From the NCBI GenBank assembly GCA_025462835.1, contig JAOAPH010000039.1, positions 22,686 through 86,685 of the forward strand: 64,000 bases of DNA, in the 5' to 3' direction. Shown here piece after piece: positions 42,529-53,691 of this stretch (positions are counted from its first letter, which is position 1; each line of letters begins with the position of its first letter). This DNA comes from Candidatus Angelobacter sp. GTDB lineage: Bacteria; Acidobacteriota; Terriglobia; Terriglobales; Acidobacteriaceae. The notes under the pieces were generated by a model. That model did no database searches and was not told the DNA's origin. It saw only the letters and a program-made list of their open reading frames with translations. Both the position numbers and the translations under genes were made by a program.

Positions 42529-43896
42529 TTGAGCGAAACATCTACAACACCACCAGCGAGCACGTGGCGCCTAGCCGTAGGCTCCCCCAGCCTTCCTGAA
42601 GTCCACTCCAGCCTCGCAATTCCAAAGAACGCGGGCTTTGCTCGTAAGTTGCTGGCCTTTGCCGGACCCGGTTTTTTGGTCGCCGTCGGTTACATGGACC
42701 CCGGCAACTGGGCCACTGATCTCGCCGCCGGAGCCAAGTTCAACTACAGCCTGCTGTTTGTCATCATGCTCTCAAACCTGATGGCGATCCTTTTGCAGAG
42801 CCTCTGCATAAAATTGGGCGTCGCCACCGGACGCGATCTCGCACAAGCCTGCCGAGCTCACTTTAGTCGTCCTGTAACTCTTCTCTTGTGGGTAGCGGCT
42901 GAGATCGCGATTGCCGCCTGCGACCTTGCCGAAGTCATTGGCTCGGCGATAGGGCTGCAATTGCTCTTCGGTATTCCTCTGATCTGGGGCGTATGCATCA
43001 CCGCAGGCGACGTGCTGATCATCCTTTATCTGCAGAATCGCGGGTTTCGCTACATTGAGGCGTTGGTGATCACTCTCATCGGTGTCGTAGGATTCTGTTT
43101 CGGACTGGAAATATTGTTCTCGCGCCCTGAGATGGCGGCGATCGCTCATGGTTTCTTTGTGCCCTCGACGCAATTTTTCAAGGACCGCGAGATGTTGTAC
43201 ATCGGTATCGGCATTCTTGGCGCGACGGTAATGCCACATAACCTGTATCTGCACTCTTCCATTGTGCAGACGCGCAACTTCGAACGTACGCCTGAGGGCA
43301 AGCGCGAGGCCATAAAGTTTTCCCAGATCGATTCGGCTGTAGCCTTGACTCTGGCACTGTTCGTGAACGCGGCAATCCTGATCGTATCGGCGGCCGTCTT
43401 TTATCGGAACGGACACACCGAAGTCGCGGAGATCGGCGATGCTTACAAGCTGCTCACGCCGCTGCTGGGCGTTACCGGCGCGAGCACAGTCTTTGCCCTG
43501 GCATTGTTGGCATCAGGGCAAAACTCCACTCTCACCGGCACTCTTGCCGGCCAAGTAGTCATGGAAGGTTTTCTCAACATTCGTCTGAAGCCATGGCTGC
43601 GCCGCTTGATCACGCGCCTGGTTGCAATCATTCCCGCAATCATCGTTACAGTCCTCATCGGCGAGAGCGGCACCGCGCGACTGCTGATCTTCAGCCAGGT
43701 GATTCTCAGCATGCAATTGAGCTTTGCCGTCTTTCCGTTGGTTGCGTTCACCAGCGACCGGCGAAAGATGGGCGAGTTCGTGAACGCACCGTGGGTGAAA
43801 TCGCTGGCATGGACAACGGCGATCGTTATTGCCGGGTTGAACGCTTGGTTGTTGGTGCAGGCCGCTAGGTTACTATTGCAAGCCTTCAGGAGCTAA
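42529..43896 (+). CDS. mntH: Nramp-family divalent metal transporter (MntH type)
   Basis: A 455-residue membrane protein with 11 or so helices. The metal-binding motif DPGN in TM1 (VGYMDPGNWATDLAAGAKFNY, residues about 56-76) and MPHNLYLHSSIVQTR in TM6 (near residue 237) are both intact, supporting proton-coupled Mn(II)/Fe(II) import. The start is TTG at 42529. It follows the DtxR-type regulator and shares its operator. The small outer-membrane gene downstream is linked by only 3 bp after the stop. Confidence 0.94.
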   Translation: MSETSTTPPASTWRLAVGSPSLPEVHSSLAIPKNAGFARKLLAFAGPGFLVAVGYMDPGNWATDLAAGAKFNYSLLFVIMLSNLMAILLQSLCIKLGVATGRDLAQACRAHFSRPVTLLLWVAAEIAIAACDLAEVIGSAIGLQLLFGIPLIWGVCITAGDVLIILYLQNRGFRYIEALVITLIGVVGFCFGLEILFSRPEMAAIAHGFFVPSTQFFKDREMLYIGIGILGATVMPHNLYLHSSIVQTRNFERTPEGKREAIKFSQIDSAVALTLALFVNAAILIVSAAVFYRNGHTEVAEIGDAYKLLTPLLGVTGASTVFALALLASGQNSTLTGTLAGQVVMEGFLNIRLKPWLRRLITRLVAIIPAIIVTVLIGESGTARLLIFSQVILSMQLSFAVFPLVAFTSDRRKMGEFVNAPWVKSLAWTTAIVIAGLNAWLLVQAARLLLQAFRS

Positions 43897-43899
43897 CGC

Positions 43900-44682
43900 C
43901 TGATACCGATTCGCCCAACTCTGTTCTTGGTTCTGATGTTTCTTACGACCGCCGCGCTCGGTCAATCCGGGCCGGAGGATCCGATCATCGCCAATCCCAA
44001 CCGCCCCACGGTTGCTGATCCCGCTGACATCACGCAATTTGGTGTAGCTGAGATTGAATACGGCTTCACCGTTGCGAAAAGTAATCAGTCATTGGACGGA
44101 CTTCTCAAGTTCGCCTTCGCAAAAAACTTGGAGTTGCGCATTGAGACCAACACCTTTCAACGCGACGCGAATCAACATGTCTTGGGAGTGGGCGATACAG
44201 GTATCGGCATTCAATGGCGCATAGTTCATCAAAAGAAATACTTTCCAACGTTTTCCGTCTCCTACGCGGCGAAGGCGCCCACTGCTCCCGATACATTGGG
44301 CGCAGGTGATTATGGTCACGAGGCGCGAGTCCTCATGAGCAAGGATTTCGGGAAGTCACATTTCGATGCCAACCTGAGCTACTTCTTTTTGGGAAGGTCG
44401 GGCGCGCCGGGTTTTGATCACAGTTTTCTGCCGGCACTCGCATGGTCGCATCCATTGAAGGGCAAATGGGCGACTACGGCGGAGATTTGGGGCACCACGC
44501 ACCAGAACGCAAGCACTGGAGGCACCACATCATTGCTGGCCGCCGCAACCTACCAGTTGAAGCCGCGACTAGTGCTTGATTCCGGCATGAACTTCGGATT
44601 GCGCGGAGACATTCCCCGCGCAGCATTCTTCGTTGGTGTCACCTACTCGATCTTCGATCTTTATCATCCATCGCGGAGATAG
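43900..44682 (+). CDS. exported outer-membrane-like beta protein coupled to mntH
   Basis: Using CTG at 43900 as start (AGGAG at 43888-43892, 7 nt spacing) gives a perfect signal peptide, MIPIRPTLFLVLMFLTTAALGQ; the first standard start (TTG at 43927) would cut into it. The 260-residue body has many amphipathic beta strands (FGVAEIEYGFTVAKS, FAFAKNLELRIETNTF, AAFFVGVTYSIFDLY), as in small outer-membrane porin-like or phenol-degradation MetA-type proteins. It begins 3 bp after mntH stops, so it may help metal cross the outer membrane; this is inference from context. Confidence 0.75.
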   Translation: MIPIRPTLFLVLMFLTTAALGQSGPEDPIIANPNRPTVADPADITQFGVAEIEYGFTVAKSNQSLDGLLKFAFAKNLELRIETNTFQRDANQHVLGVGDTGIGIQWRIVHQKKYFPTFSVSYAAKAPTAPDTLGAGDYGHEARVLMSKDFGKSHFDANLSYFFLGRSGAPGFDHSFLPALAWSHPLKGKWATTAEIWGTTHQNASTGGTTSLLAAATYQLKPRLVLDSGMNFGLRGDIPRAAFFVGVTYSIFDLYHPSRR

Positions 44683-44747
44683 TGGTCAGTTTGGAAATCT
44701 GCATCGGCTGTCCCTGAGCAACATCTAAAGCGCCGGAGTTTATATCT

Positions 44748-45200
44748 ATGGCCCTTCACATTCTTGCGGTGCTAGTGCTTGGCCTGATGTGTGGAAGTGA
44801 GCTAAACGTGGCAGCGTTCGCGCATCCCACGCTCAAGCGGCAACCACTGGAAGCGCACATATTGGTGCGCTCATCATTGGCTGCATTGTTTGGTCGCGTG
44901 ATGCCATTTTGGATGCCAGGCTCGACGTTGCTGAATCTACTACTCCTGCTACCTTTCGAACATCTGAACCAGAGTGCGTGGCGGCTGGCGGCAATCGCTC
45001 TCATGATCCAAGTCTTCGCGGTCTTGTTTTCGCTCGTAGGTCCAGTGCCCATCAACAACCGGATAGCCAGATGGACACCAGAATCCCTTCCAGGCGACTG
45101 GCGACAGCAGGAGGATCGCTGGGATCTGTACCACTGGTTAAGAACGTGCGGGTTGATTGCAGCCTTCGCAATTCTGATCCTCAGCGTTGGTGTTCGTTAA
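44748..45200 (+). CDS. DUF1772-family membrane protein
   Basis: A 150-residue protein with four helices. The pattern RWDLYHWLRTCGLIAAFAILILSVG at the C-terminus and PVPINNRIARW in the middle is the DUF1772 signature (anthrone-oxygenase-like membrane proteins). Bacterial members have no assigned function. The gene stands alone between the mntH unit and acnA; the 65 bp before it shows no clear SD. Confidence 0.8.
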   Translation: MALHILAVLVLGLMCGSELNVAAFAHPTLKRQPLEAHILVRSSLAALFGRVMPFWMPGSTLLNLLLLLPFEHLNQSAWRLAAIALMIQVFAVLFSLVGPVPINNRIARWTPESLPGDWRQQEDRWDLYHWLRTCGLIAAFAILILSVGVR

Positions 45201-45304
45201 GAGAATAGGCAATCAGCCAACCTGACATACTGCCGTCGCAGCGCTAAGTCTCTGCTCTCGCTCTCTCCTGCGGTAAAATCAAAGGTTGCACAACGGAGAG
45301 TGGA

Positions 45305-48148
<2,844 letters not shown>

Positions 48149-48158
48149 CTGCGCGAAA

Positions 48159-48743
48159 TCATTTCGCGACTACGTCGAACTCGATGCTAACTTCGTCTTT
48201 CACTTTGACCGTGCCTCCGCCAATGCTGATCGGCGGGATTCCGAAATCGCGCTGTTTGAAACTGGCTGAACCCAGATAGTGTCCATTTCTCTTTTCAACA
48301 TGAGCAGTCACAGGATGAGTCTGGCCGTGCAACGTCAGATTGCCGACCACGACCCATCTGTCCTGTCCCGTCGGCGGAACCTGTGTGGACGCGAATTCAA
48401 TGCTCGGGAATCGTGCGCTGTCCAACACCTTTTCGCTGTGCATTGTCTGTTGCACTTCGGCGCGTTTGTCGGGTGGGAGTTCGGGATCAAGAACATTGAG
48501 CTTGCGCGCATCGATCCTCAAGACGATCTTCGCATCACTGGAATCGTCGAGAGTGCCCGACGCGATCGGCGCGCTCACTTCGTGGTCATGCGCGAACTTG
48601 GAAAACAGTCCGGTCTTGTAGGCGCGAACGGTGAGTTTGGATTGTTGAGTGTTGATGGGGCGACCATGCGAGGCGACCTGCTGGGTCACCTGGGCTGCTC
48701 CGCTGGCAATCAGCAGCAATACAGCGATTGAAAATTTAGTCAT
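48159..48743 (-). CDS. YceI-family periplasmic lipid-binding protein
   Basis: A 194-residue exported protein (signal IAVLLLIASGAAQVTQQ) of the YceI lipocalin-like family, which binds polyisoprenoids or amphiphiles. Signatures: KLTVRAYKTGLFSKFAHDHEV at the front and the repeat VVGNLTLHGQTHPVTAHVEK, then FGIPPISIGGGTVKVKDEV near the end. It is convergent with acnA and divergent from the selenocysteine peroxiredoxin. Confidence 0.9.
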   Translation of the reverse strand: MTKFSIAVLLLIASGAAQVTQQVASHGRPINTQQSKLTVRAYKTGLFSKFAHDHEVSAPIASGTLDDSSDAKIVLRIDARKLNVLDPELPPDKRAEVQQTMHSEKVLDSARFPSIEFASTQVPPTGQDRWVVVGNLTLHGQTHPVTAHVEKRNGHYLGSASFKQRDFGIPPISIGGGTVKVKDEVSIEFDVVAK

Positions 48744-48800
48744 GCGGCACTCCTACGCAAAAGATTATGACTTAAAATGAGAGTCTCTCCGCGGAACAAC

Positions 48801-48829
48801 TTGCCGCTATAGAGTTTCACAACTAGAAT
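48801..48829 (+). promoter_or_regulatory. candidate promoter of the peroxiredoxin gene
   Basis: TTGCCG (48801-48806), 17-bp spacer, TAGAAT (48824-48829). Confidence 0.55.
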
Positions 48830-48889
48830 AAGGGGTTCGTTTACACACGAATCTGTTCACATACATATTGCAGATGAAATGAGGTACCA

Positions 48890-49372
48890 ATGGCCTTGCA
48901 GGTAGGCGATTTGGCCCCGGATTTCGAACTGCCTGCGGTCACTGGCGAAGAGAAAAGCACCATCAAGCTCAGTGATTTCAGGGACAAGAAGAACGTGGTC
49001 CTGGCTTTTTATCCGCTGGACTGGACACCGGTTTGAACCGCCCAGATTCCGGCATACAATGCAGATCTTGAGAAGTTTGCCGGATTTGACGCCCAGGTTC
49101 TGGGCGTTAGCGTTGATTCAATACCCAGCCACATTGCGTGGCAGGAGAAGTCGATTGGCAAGCTGGATTTCCCGCTCGCCAGCGATTTCTTTCCGCACGG
49201 AAAAACCGCCAGAGACTACGGCGTTCTGCGCGAAGGCGATCCCATTCCCGGGATCAACGAGCGCGCCGTCTTTATTGTGGACAAGCAGGGCAAGATCGTT
49301 TTCTCCAAGGTCTATGAACTTGGCGAGCAGCCCGACAACGAAGACGCTTTTGACGTGTTGCGCAAACTGTAG
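48890..49372 (+). CDS. selenocysteine-containing peroxiredoxin (UGA-recoded)
   Basis: The gene runs ATG 48890 (GAGG 6 nt upstream) to TAG 49372 with a single in-frame TGA at 49034-49036. Read as Sec49, the 160-residue product is a complete AhpC/TSA-type peroxiredoxin: [20 protein letters not shown], then [20 protein letters not shown], which is the PxxxTxxC active site with Sec in place of the peroxidatic Cys, then the conserved Arg in [17 protein letters not shown]. There is no other Cys, so it is a one-Sec enzyme needing an external thiol to regenerate. It would reduce peroxides, probably hydrogen peroxide or alkyl hydroperoxides, faster than a Cys form. A terminator follows at 49391. Conventional calling breaks it into a short fragment. 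Confidence 0.93.
49034..49036 (+). other. selenocysteine codon (UGA) of the peroxiredoxin gene
   Basis: In-frame TGA exactly at the peroxidatic Cys position, with uninterrupted family-conserved sequence on both sides. Confidence 0.9.
49049..49083 (+). other. candidate SECIS-like stem downstream of the peroxiredoxin UGA
   Basis: CCGGCA (49049-49054) can pair with TGCCGG (49078-49083), with a smaller inner CTT/AAG stem in the loop. It begins 12 nt after the UGA. The structure is loose compared with the selD candidate and was judged by eye. Confidence 0.35.
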
Positions 49373-49390
49373 ATTCCCAGAAACGAAAAG

Positions 49391-49418
49391 AGCCCCGGTG
49401 ATCCGGGGCTTTTTCTTT
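49391..49418 (+). terminator. rho-independent terminator of the peroxiredoxin gene
   Basis: AGCCCCGG, loop TGAT, CCGGGGCT, then TTTTCTTT. Confidence 0.93.
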
Positions 49419-49431
49419 GCACAATGATGGG

Positions 49432-50061
49432 TCAGTCTCGTGCTGGGACCTGGAACGCTCCCAGCACGATGCGGAAGATGTGCATTAATTCAGAGCGGTC
49501 AAAGCGTGCGGGATATCCCATCCGCGATGCCAGCACCTGATCGCGCAGCATGCCTTCAAAGATCGAGTTCATCGCCGAGCGGATCGAATCCAGGCTAACA
49601 TCTTCGCGCAACTCGCCCGCCGCGCGCATCTCCAGCAGAATGGCGTCAAGCACGCCGATAAACCGCAAATACCCTTTGGTCAGAAGAACAACGTGCCCAC
49701 CTTTGCGTATGCGACGCCCTTCCAAAAGCATCAGCTCTTTCAGTTCGGGATCGCGATCCAGTGCGGCCAGAATCAGTTCGAGTATGACCTCGAGTTTTTC
49801 CGTGGGCGCATGTAGCTGATGGATGGCAGAAAAGGTGTACGACATTTCGTCCCAGCCAGCGTTGAAAATCGCCTCGAGAAGCCCCTCTTTGCTGCCAAAG
49901 TGCTTCATCAGTTGGGATTCGCTGGTTCCTGCGGCGCGGGCGACGGAAACAGTACTGGTATTGTCGAAGCCATCCAGGGCGAACAGATGCTTCGCAGCCG
50001 CCAGGATGCGATCCCGCGCTGAAGAGACGGGCACCGTTGCGGATTTTTTCGGCGCATGCAT
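49432..50061 (-). CDS. TetR/AcrR family transcriptional regulator
   Basis: A 209-residue TetR-type regulator. The helix-turn-helix reads ARDRILAAAKHLFALDGFDNTSTVSVARAAGTSESQLMKHFGSKEG (residues about 14-60). The C-terminal half is a helical ligand-binding domain (TEKLEVILELILAALDRD). Repeated GTAGTA/TACTAC motifs upstream (50073-50145) are likely operators. The divergent or downstream targets are not obvious; the DsbA-like gene is upstream on the same strand. Confidence 0.92.
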   Translation of the reverse strand: MHAPKKSATVPVSSARDRILAAAKHLFALDGFDNTSTVSVARAAGTSESQLMKHFGSKEGLLEAIFNAGWDEMSYTFSAIHQLHAPTEKLEVILELILAALDRDPELKELMLLEGRRIRKGGHVVLLTKGYLRFIGVLDAILLEMRAAGELREDVSLDSIRSAMNSIFEGMLRDQVLASRMGYPARFDRSELMHIFRIVLGAFQVPARD

Positions 50062-50072
50062 GTTTAGCTGTG

Positions 50073-50145
50073 GTACTACTATCAGAATACAACGAAATCT
50101 GCCGAGGGGAAGCTTCGCTTTCCAGTTACTACGGTAGTAGTACTA
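50073..50145. promoter_or_regulatory. cluster of TACTAC/GTAGTA operator-like repeats
   Basis: GTACTACTA (50073-50081) is matched by its inverse TAGTAGTAC (50135-50143). Within the second lie ACTAC-G-GTAGT (50128-50138) and TAGTACTA (50138-50145), both perfect palindromes. The position upstream of the TetR gene suggests autoregulation. Confidence 0.5.
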
Positions 50146-50178
50146 TGTAGTTCCTTTCTTGGTTCCACTTCGCGAGCC

Positions 50179-50205
50179 AAAAAAAACGCCCCGAAAAGGG
50201 GCGTT
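50179..50205 (-). terminator. rho-independent terminator of the DsbA-like gene
   Basis: AACGCCCC, loop GAAAA, GGGGCGTT, followed on the minus strand by a run of T (50186-50179). Confidence 0.92.
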
Positions 50206-50227
50206 CCTAACAATCAAATCTGCTCTA

Positions 50228-50854
50228 TCACTTTGCAGCTTTCATGTTTTCAATCATCTCCGTGAGTTTGGAGCGGTCCACCACCTCAACGAAAGGCTCG
50301 CCCTTAGTGTTGTTGCTAACCACGAAGATCGTCGGCGTGTGTTGAATCCCGATCTTCTGTCCCAGTGCGAAGTCGGCTTTGACTTTGGCTTCCAATTTCC
50401 CGCCTGGATCTAGCATGAACGGCATCGACTCGCCATGTTGCTTGGCGAATTCCGCGGCCTTGCTGTTGAGATTCTCAGGCGTGAAAGCCGACTGGTTGGC
50501 AAAAACATAGTCCCGCCATTCATCGCCAAGCTTCTTTGACCTTGTATCAAAATAGCGGGCGATGATCGCAGCTTGCCGCGAATAGTTGTGCATCGGCAGT
50601 GGAAAATCGTGGCGCACCACCGGGACCTTCTCCACATTTGCCACTTCCTTCACCAACGGCGCGGCGCGGGCGCAATCGGGGCACTGCAGATCCTCAAATA
50701 CCACGATCGCGACTTTGGCGCCTGCAGGTGGACGAAGCGCTGCGGCCTTGTCGGCATTGACGGCATTAGCCGCCATCTGTGCGGAGACAGGAATGGAAGC
50801 GATTAGGAAAACGATTGTCGAAAGAGCCACTACGGCCCGCTTACTAGGTCTCAT
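50228..50854 (-). CDS. DsbA-like exported thioredoxin-fold protein
   Basis: A 208-residue protein with a signal peptide (AVVALSTIVFLIASIPVSAQ) and a thioredoxin-like fold with active site CPDC (VVFEDLQCPDCARAAPLV, residues about 53-70) and the cis-Pro loop IQHTPTIFVVS. It belongs with DsbA/DsbG-like periplasmic oxidoreductases of the Thioredoxin_4 type that make or isomerise disulfides. It could also reduce the Sec peroxiredoxin only if that were exported, which its sequence does not support. Confidence 0.9.
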   Translation of the reverse strand: MRPSKRAVVALSTIVFLIASIPVSAQMAANAVNADKAAALRPPAGAKVAIVVFEDLQCPDCARAAPLVKEVANVEKVPVVRHDFPLPMHNYSRQAAIIARYFDTRSKKLGDEWRDYVFANQSAFTPENLNSKAAEFAKQHGESMPFMLDPGGKLEAKVKADFALGQKIGIQHTPTIFVVSNNTKGEPFVEVVDRSKLTEMIENMKAAK

Positions 50855-50984
50855 GTAGTCCTCGTACGCCTGAACGCAACGTTAGCGCTCAAGCCAATAT
50901 CTAAACATGGTAGCTGAAATCAGGTGCTTACGTCATTGGATGCGGAGAATCTCGCTGTGAGTCCGAAAAAGATTCCAACAAAAA

Positions 50985-53645
50985 CTACTTCTTCAGTCCT
51001 GCCGTCCAGTTGTTCACCAGTACCAGCGGGACCTCTTTGGCGTCCTCGATCCGCGAGTTGATGAGGAACCGTTTTCCATCCGGTGAAACATCGAATTCAT
51101 GAAAAAAACTGCGCGTACCAACGATGTGTGAGAAGAACAAAGCCTCTGGATTCCCGGCGGTGAAAGGTTGGAAGCTATTGATGGCAACGCTCATCAATGT
51201 TCCCTCGATATCCACAAAGAAGATCTCTTTTCCATCCTTCCGCCAGAGCGGTTGGACCCCACCTTTCACTGAGATCTGGAATCTTCCGTCCAGGCTGGGA
51301 TAGGGCATCACATAAATCTCTGGGCGGCCGGTATCCAGGGCCTGAAAGGCGATCCATTTCCCGTCGGGCGAAAACACGCCGTTGAGTTGGAAGAACTTCG
51401 AGGGGATCAGCTCCCGGGTCTTCTTCTCTTTTCGGTCATGAAGGAATTGGTGTCCAGGGGTTACTGAAGTGCGGAAGCACAGGATTCCGTTTCCATCACG
51501 GGACCAGTCCGTAGGTAAATCTGTGCTGAGCGTATCCGGCAGTACCTCTTGCAGGCCCAGGCCGGTCGTATCCCGGATCGCCATGCCCTGACTCGAGGAG
51601 TAGACCAAACGCTTGCCGTCAGGCGACCATACCGGATTGCGGTTATTTTCGTCTTCGCCAAAGGTAAGGCGGGATTGCGTTCCGCGTTTCACATCCCGGA
51701 TCCAAATATTCCTTCCCGTTCCTTGCACCGTAGGTAACGAGAACACGACCCAGTCACCCGTGGGCGAGATCCTGGGGGAGCCATAAGGAGCCTGTGAGGA
51801 GAGGGTTCCCAATTTCTTGCCCGTGCGGTCGTACCAGTCCAGACTGGAAGCGTCGATCGTAGAATCCGCGGAGTACACCAGTTGTCCTCTTTGCGAGATG
51901 GTAAACGCCCCCACCTGCCTGTTCGGATCGCTGGCCACCTTTTCCGCCACAGGCACCGGCGAACCAGCAGTCTTGAGGCTGGAGGCATCGAACTTCAGGG
52001 ACAAAAGATTGTCTTCGCGAATGTAAAGAATATGACCGCTCTCCGCATAGACTGCAGCCGTATCCCCTTGCACCAGGAGTTTGGGCGTCTTCTCTCCCAT
52101 CCGCATGGCATAAATGCCGGAAAGCTTGTCATTCGGCTGCTTCGATACTTTGCCGTTCAAGCCCTTGTTTTCGTAAAAAAACAGGAACGACTTGCCGTCT
52201 GGCAGGAACCAGGGGAATCGGTCGCTGGCATCTTTGTTTGTGGTCCAGACCTCGGTGGGGGAGCCACCGTCCTCGGAGACTTGAAACAAACCACTGATGG
52301 CGCTCGGTGCGAACAGGATCATGCCTTGCTGGTTCCAGGTTCCGCCCCGGGGGGATGGCGCATCGCATAGCGTGACTACGGCGCCTCCGGAGGCCTCAAT
52401 CTTCTTCAGCTTCCCATCTGCAAAAAACCCGATCGACCTGCTATCAGGTGACCAGAACGGGTACACGCCACCAATCGTGCCCGACAGTTCCTGCGCAGAC
52501 AAGGAATTCAATGGCCGCACCCATAGACTCAATTCGCCATTTGCTTTTCTTGCCTGGAACGCCAGCTTGGTGCCGTCCGGAGAGATTGTCGGGAGCTGAA
52601 TCGTTGTTCCCTTGGGAGATAGGATCTCGCTCCGCTGCAGCAGTTCGGGTTTTGACGAGTGAAGGATGTGCCAGCCCAGCGTAATGGCCAGCACTCCGGC
52701 GACTGCTGCCAATCCCCATGCCAGCCACTCGCGATGTTTGCGGTGCGCGCGCAGCGGCGCGGCTACGCCAGCCGTCGAACCAGCATCCCGCACCCACTTC
52801 AATTCCAATAACAGATCCCGCGCTGACTGCCAGCGATCCTCCCGCGACTTTTCCAAACAGCGTTCCACCACGCGCTCCAGCGCGGGCGGCGTCAACGGCT
52901 GAATGCGGCTGATTTTCTCCGGCTCTTTCTCCAGGATCGCGGACGCAACACTCAATTGCGACTTTCCCTGGAATGCCTTTTGTCCAGTAGCCATCTCGTA
53001 CAGCACAGCGCCGAAAGCGAAGAGATCGGCGCGGCCGTCGAGTTCTTGTCCTTCGATCTGCTCTGGCGCCATGTATTGAAACGTGCCCACGATCGAACCT
53101 TCTTTAGTCACCGGCGTCGCCGGCGAGGTCATCGTCATCGCGCCGGTCATAGCGGAAACCGCAGCCGAGGCCAAGCCCTTGGCCAGACCAAAGTCCATCA
53201 GCTTGGCACCGCTCGCGGTCAGCATAATATTTCCCGGCTTCAGGTCGCGATGGACAATGCCGCTGCGGTGCGCCTTATCGAGCGCGTCTGCGATCTCGAT
53301 GGCCGTCTTCAGCAGCTGGTCGACCGGCATCGGGCCTTTCGCAAGCCGGTCGTAGAGCGTCTCACCTTCCAGGCATTCCATCACCAGATAGTCGGTGCCG
53401 TTCTCGCTGCCCACGTCGAACAACGTGCAAATATTCGGATGGTTTAGAGACGAGATGACCTTGGCCTCGCGTTCGAAGCGGGCTCTCAGATCTGGATTAG
53501 ACGAGAGATGTGAGGGAAGAACTTTGATGGCAACTGTACGATCAAGGCGCGTGTCCCGCGCTTTATAGACTTCACCCATACCGCCCGCGCCAAGCGGCGC
53601 GACGATTTCATACGGCCCGAGCTTCGTGCCAGCAGGGATTGTCAT
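50985..53645 (-). CDS. Ser/Thr protein kinase with transmembrane helix and TolB/WD40-like propeller
   Basis: An 886-residue protein. Kinase domain (residues about 12-275): [38 protein letters not shown] and YMAPEQIEG, all catalytic residues intact. A single membrane helix ([22 protein letters not shown], near residue 315) leads to an extracytoplasmic beta-propeller of repeated SPDGK-type blades ([35 protein letters not shown]). It probably senses an outside ligand or ion and phosphorylates cytoplasmic proteins. It is a paralog of the next gene upstream (53692-56349). A TATAAT sits only 11 nt before the ATG, so the mRNA is almost leaderless. Confidence 0.95.
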   Translation of the reverse strand: MTIPAGTKLGPYEIVAPLGAGGMGEVYKARDTRLDRTVAIKVLPSHLSSNPDLRARFEREAKVISSLNHPNICTLFDVGSENGTDYLVMECLEGETLYDRLAKGPMPVDQLLKTAIEIADALDKAHRSGIVHRDLKPGNIMLTASGAKLMDFGLAKGLASAAVSAMTGAMTMTSPATPVTKEGSIVGTFQYMAPEQIEGQELDGRADLFAFGAVLYEMATGQKAFQGKSQLSVASAILEKEPEKISRIQPLTPPALERVVERCLEKSREDRWQSARDLLLELKWVRDAGSTAGVAAPLRAHRKHREWLAWGLAAVAGVLAITLGWHILHSSKPELLQRSEILSPKGTTIQLPTISPDGTKLAFQARKANGELSLWVRPLNSLSAQELSGTIGGVYPFWSPDSRSIGFFADGKLKKIEASGGAVVTLCDAPSPRGGTWNQQGMILFAPSAISGLFQVSEDGGSPTEVWTTNKDASDRFPWFLPDGKSFLFFYENKGLNGKVSKQPNDKLSGIYAMRMGEKTPKLLVQGDTAAVYAESGHILYIREDNLLSLKFDASSLKTAGSPVPVAEKVASDPNRQVGAFTISQRGQLVYSADSTIDASSLDWYDRTGKKLGTLSSQAPYGSPRISPTGDWVVFSLPTVQGTGRNIWIRDVKRGTQSRLTFGEDENNRNPVWSPDGKRLVYSSSQGMAIRDTTGLGLQEVLPDTLSTDLPTDWSRDGNGILCFRTSVTPGHQFLHDRKEKKTRELIPSKFFQLNGVFSPDGKWIAFQALDTGRPEIYVMPYPSLDGRFQISVKGGVQPLWRKDGKEIFFVDIEGTLMSVAINSFQPFTAGNPEALFFSHIVGTRSFFHEFDVSPDGKRFLINSRIEDAKEVPLVLVNNWTAGLKK

Positions 53646-53656
53646 CGGTGCGCGGC

Positions 53657-53662
53657 ATTATA
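53657..53662 (-). promoter_or_regulatory. -10 box of the first kinase gene
   Basis: TATAAT on the minus strand, 11 nt from the ATG at 53645. The surrounding CTTGCTATAATGCCGCGCAC is identical in the other kinase gene (56361-56366). No ribosome-binding site fits between, implying a leaderless or nearly leaderless transcript. Confidence 0.7.
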
Positions 53663-53691
53663 GCAAGGTAACTGCTACCTGCCGGTGATTG

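Noticed and set aside
48972..49427. An alternative-frame ORF over the peroxiredoxin
   Set aside because: It has no family similarity and exists because the true frame is broken by the Sec codon; it also runs through the terminator.
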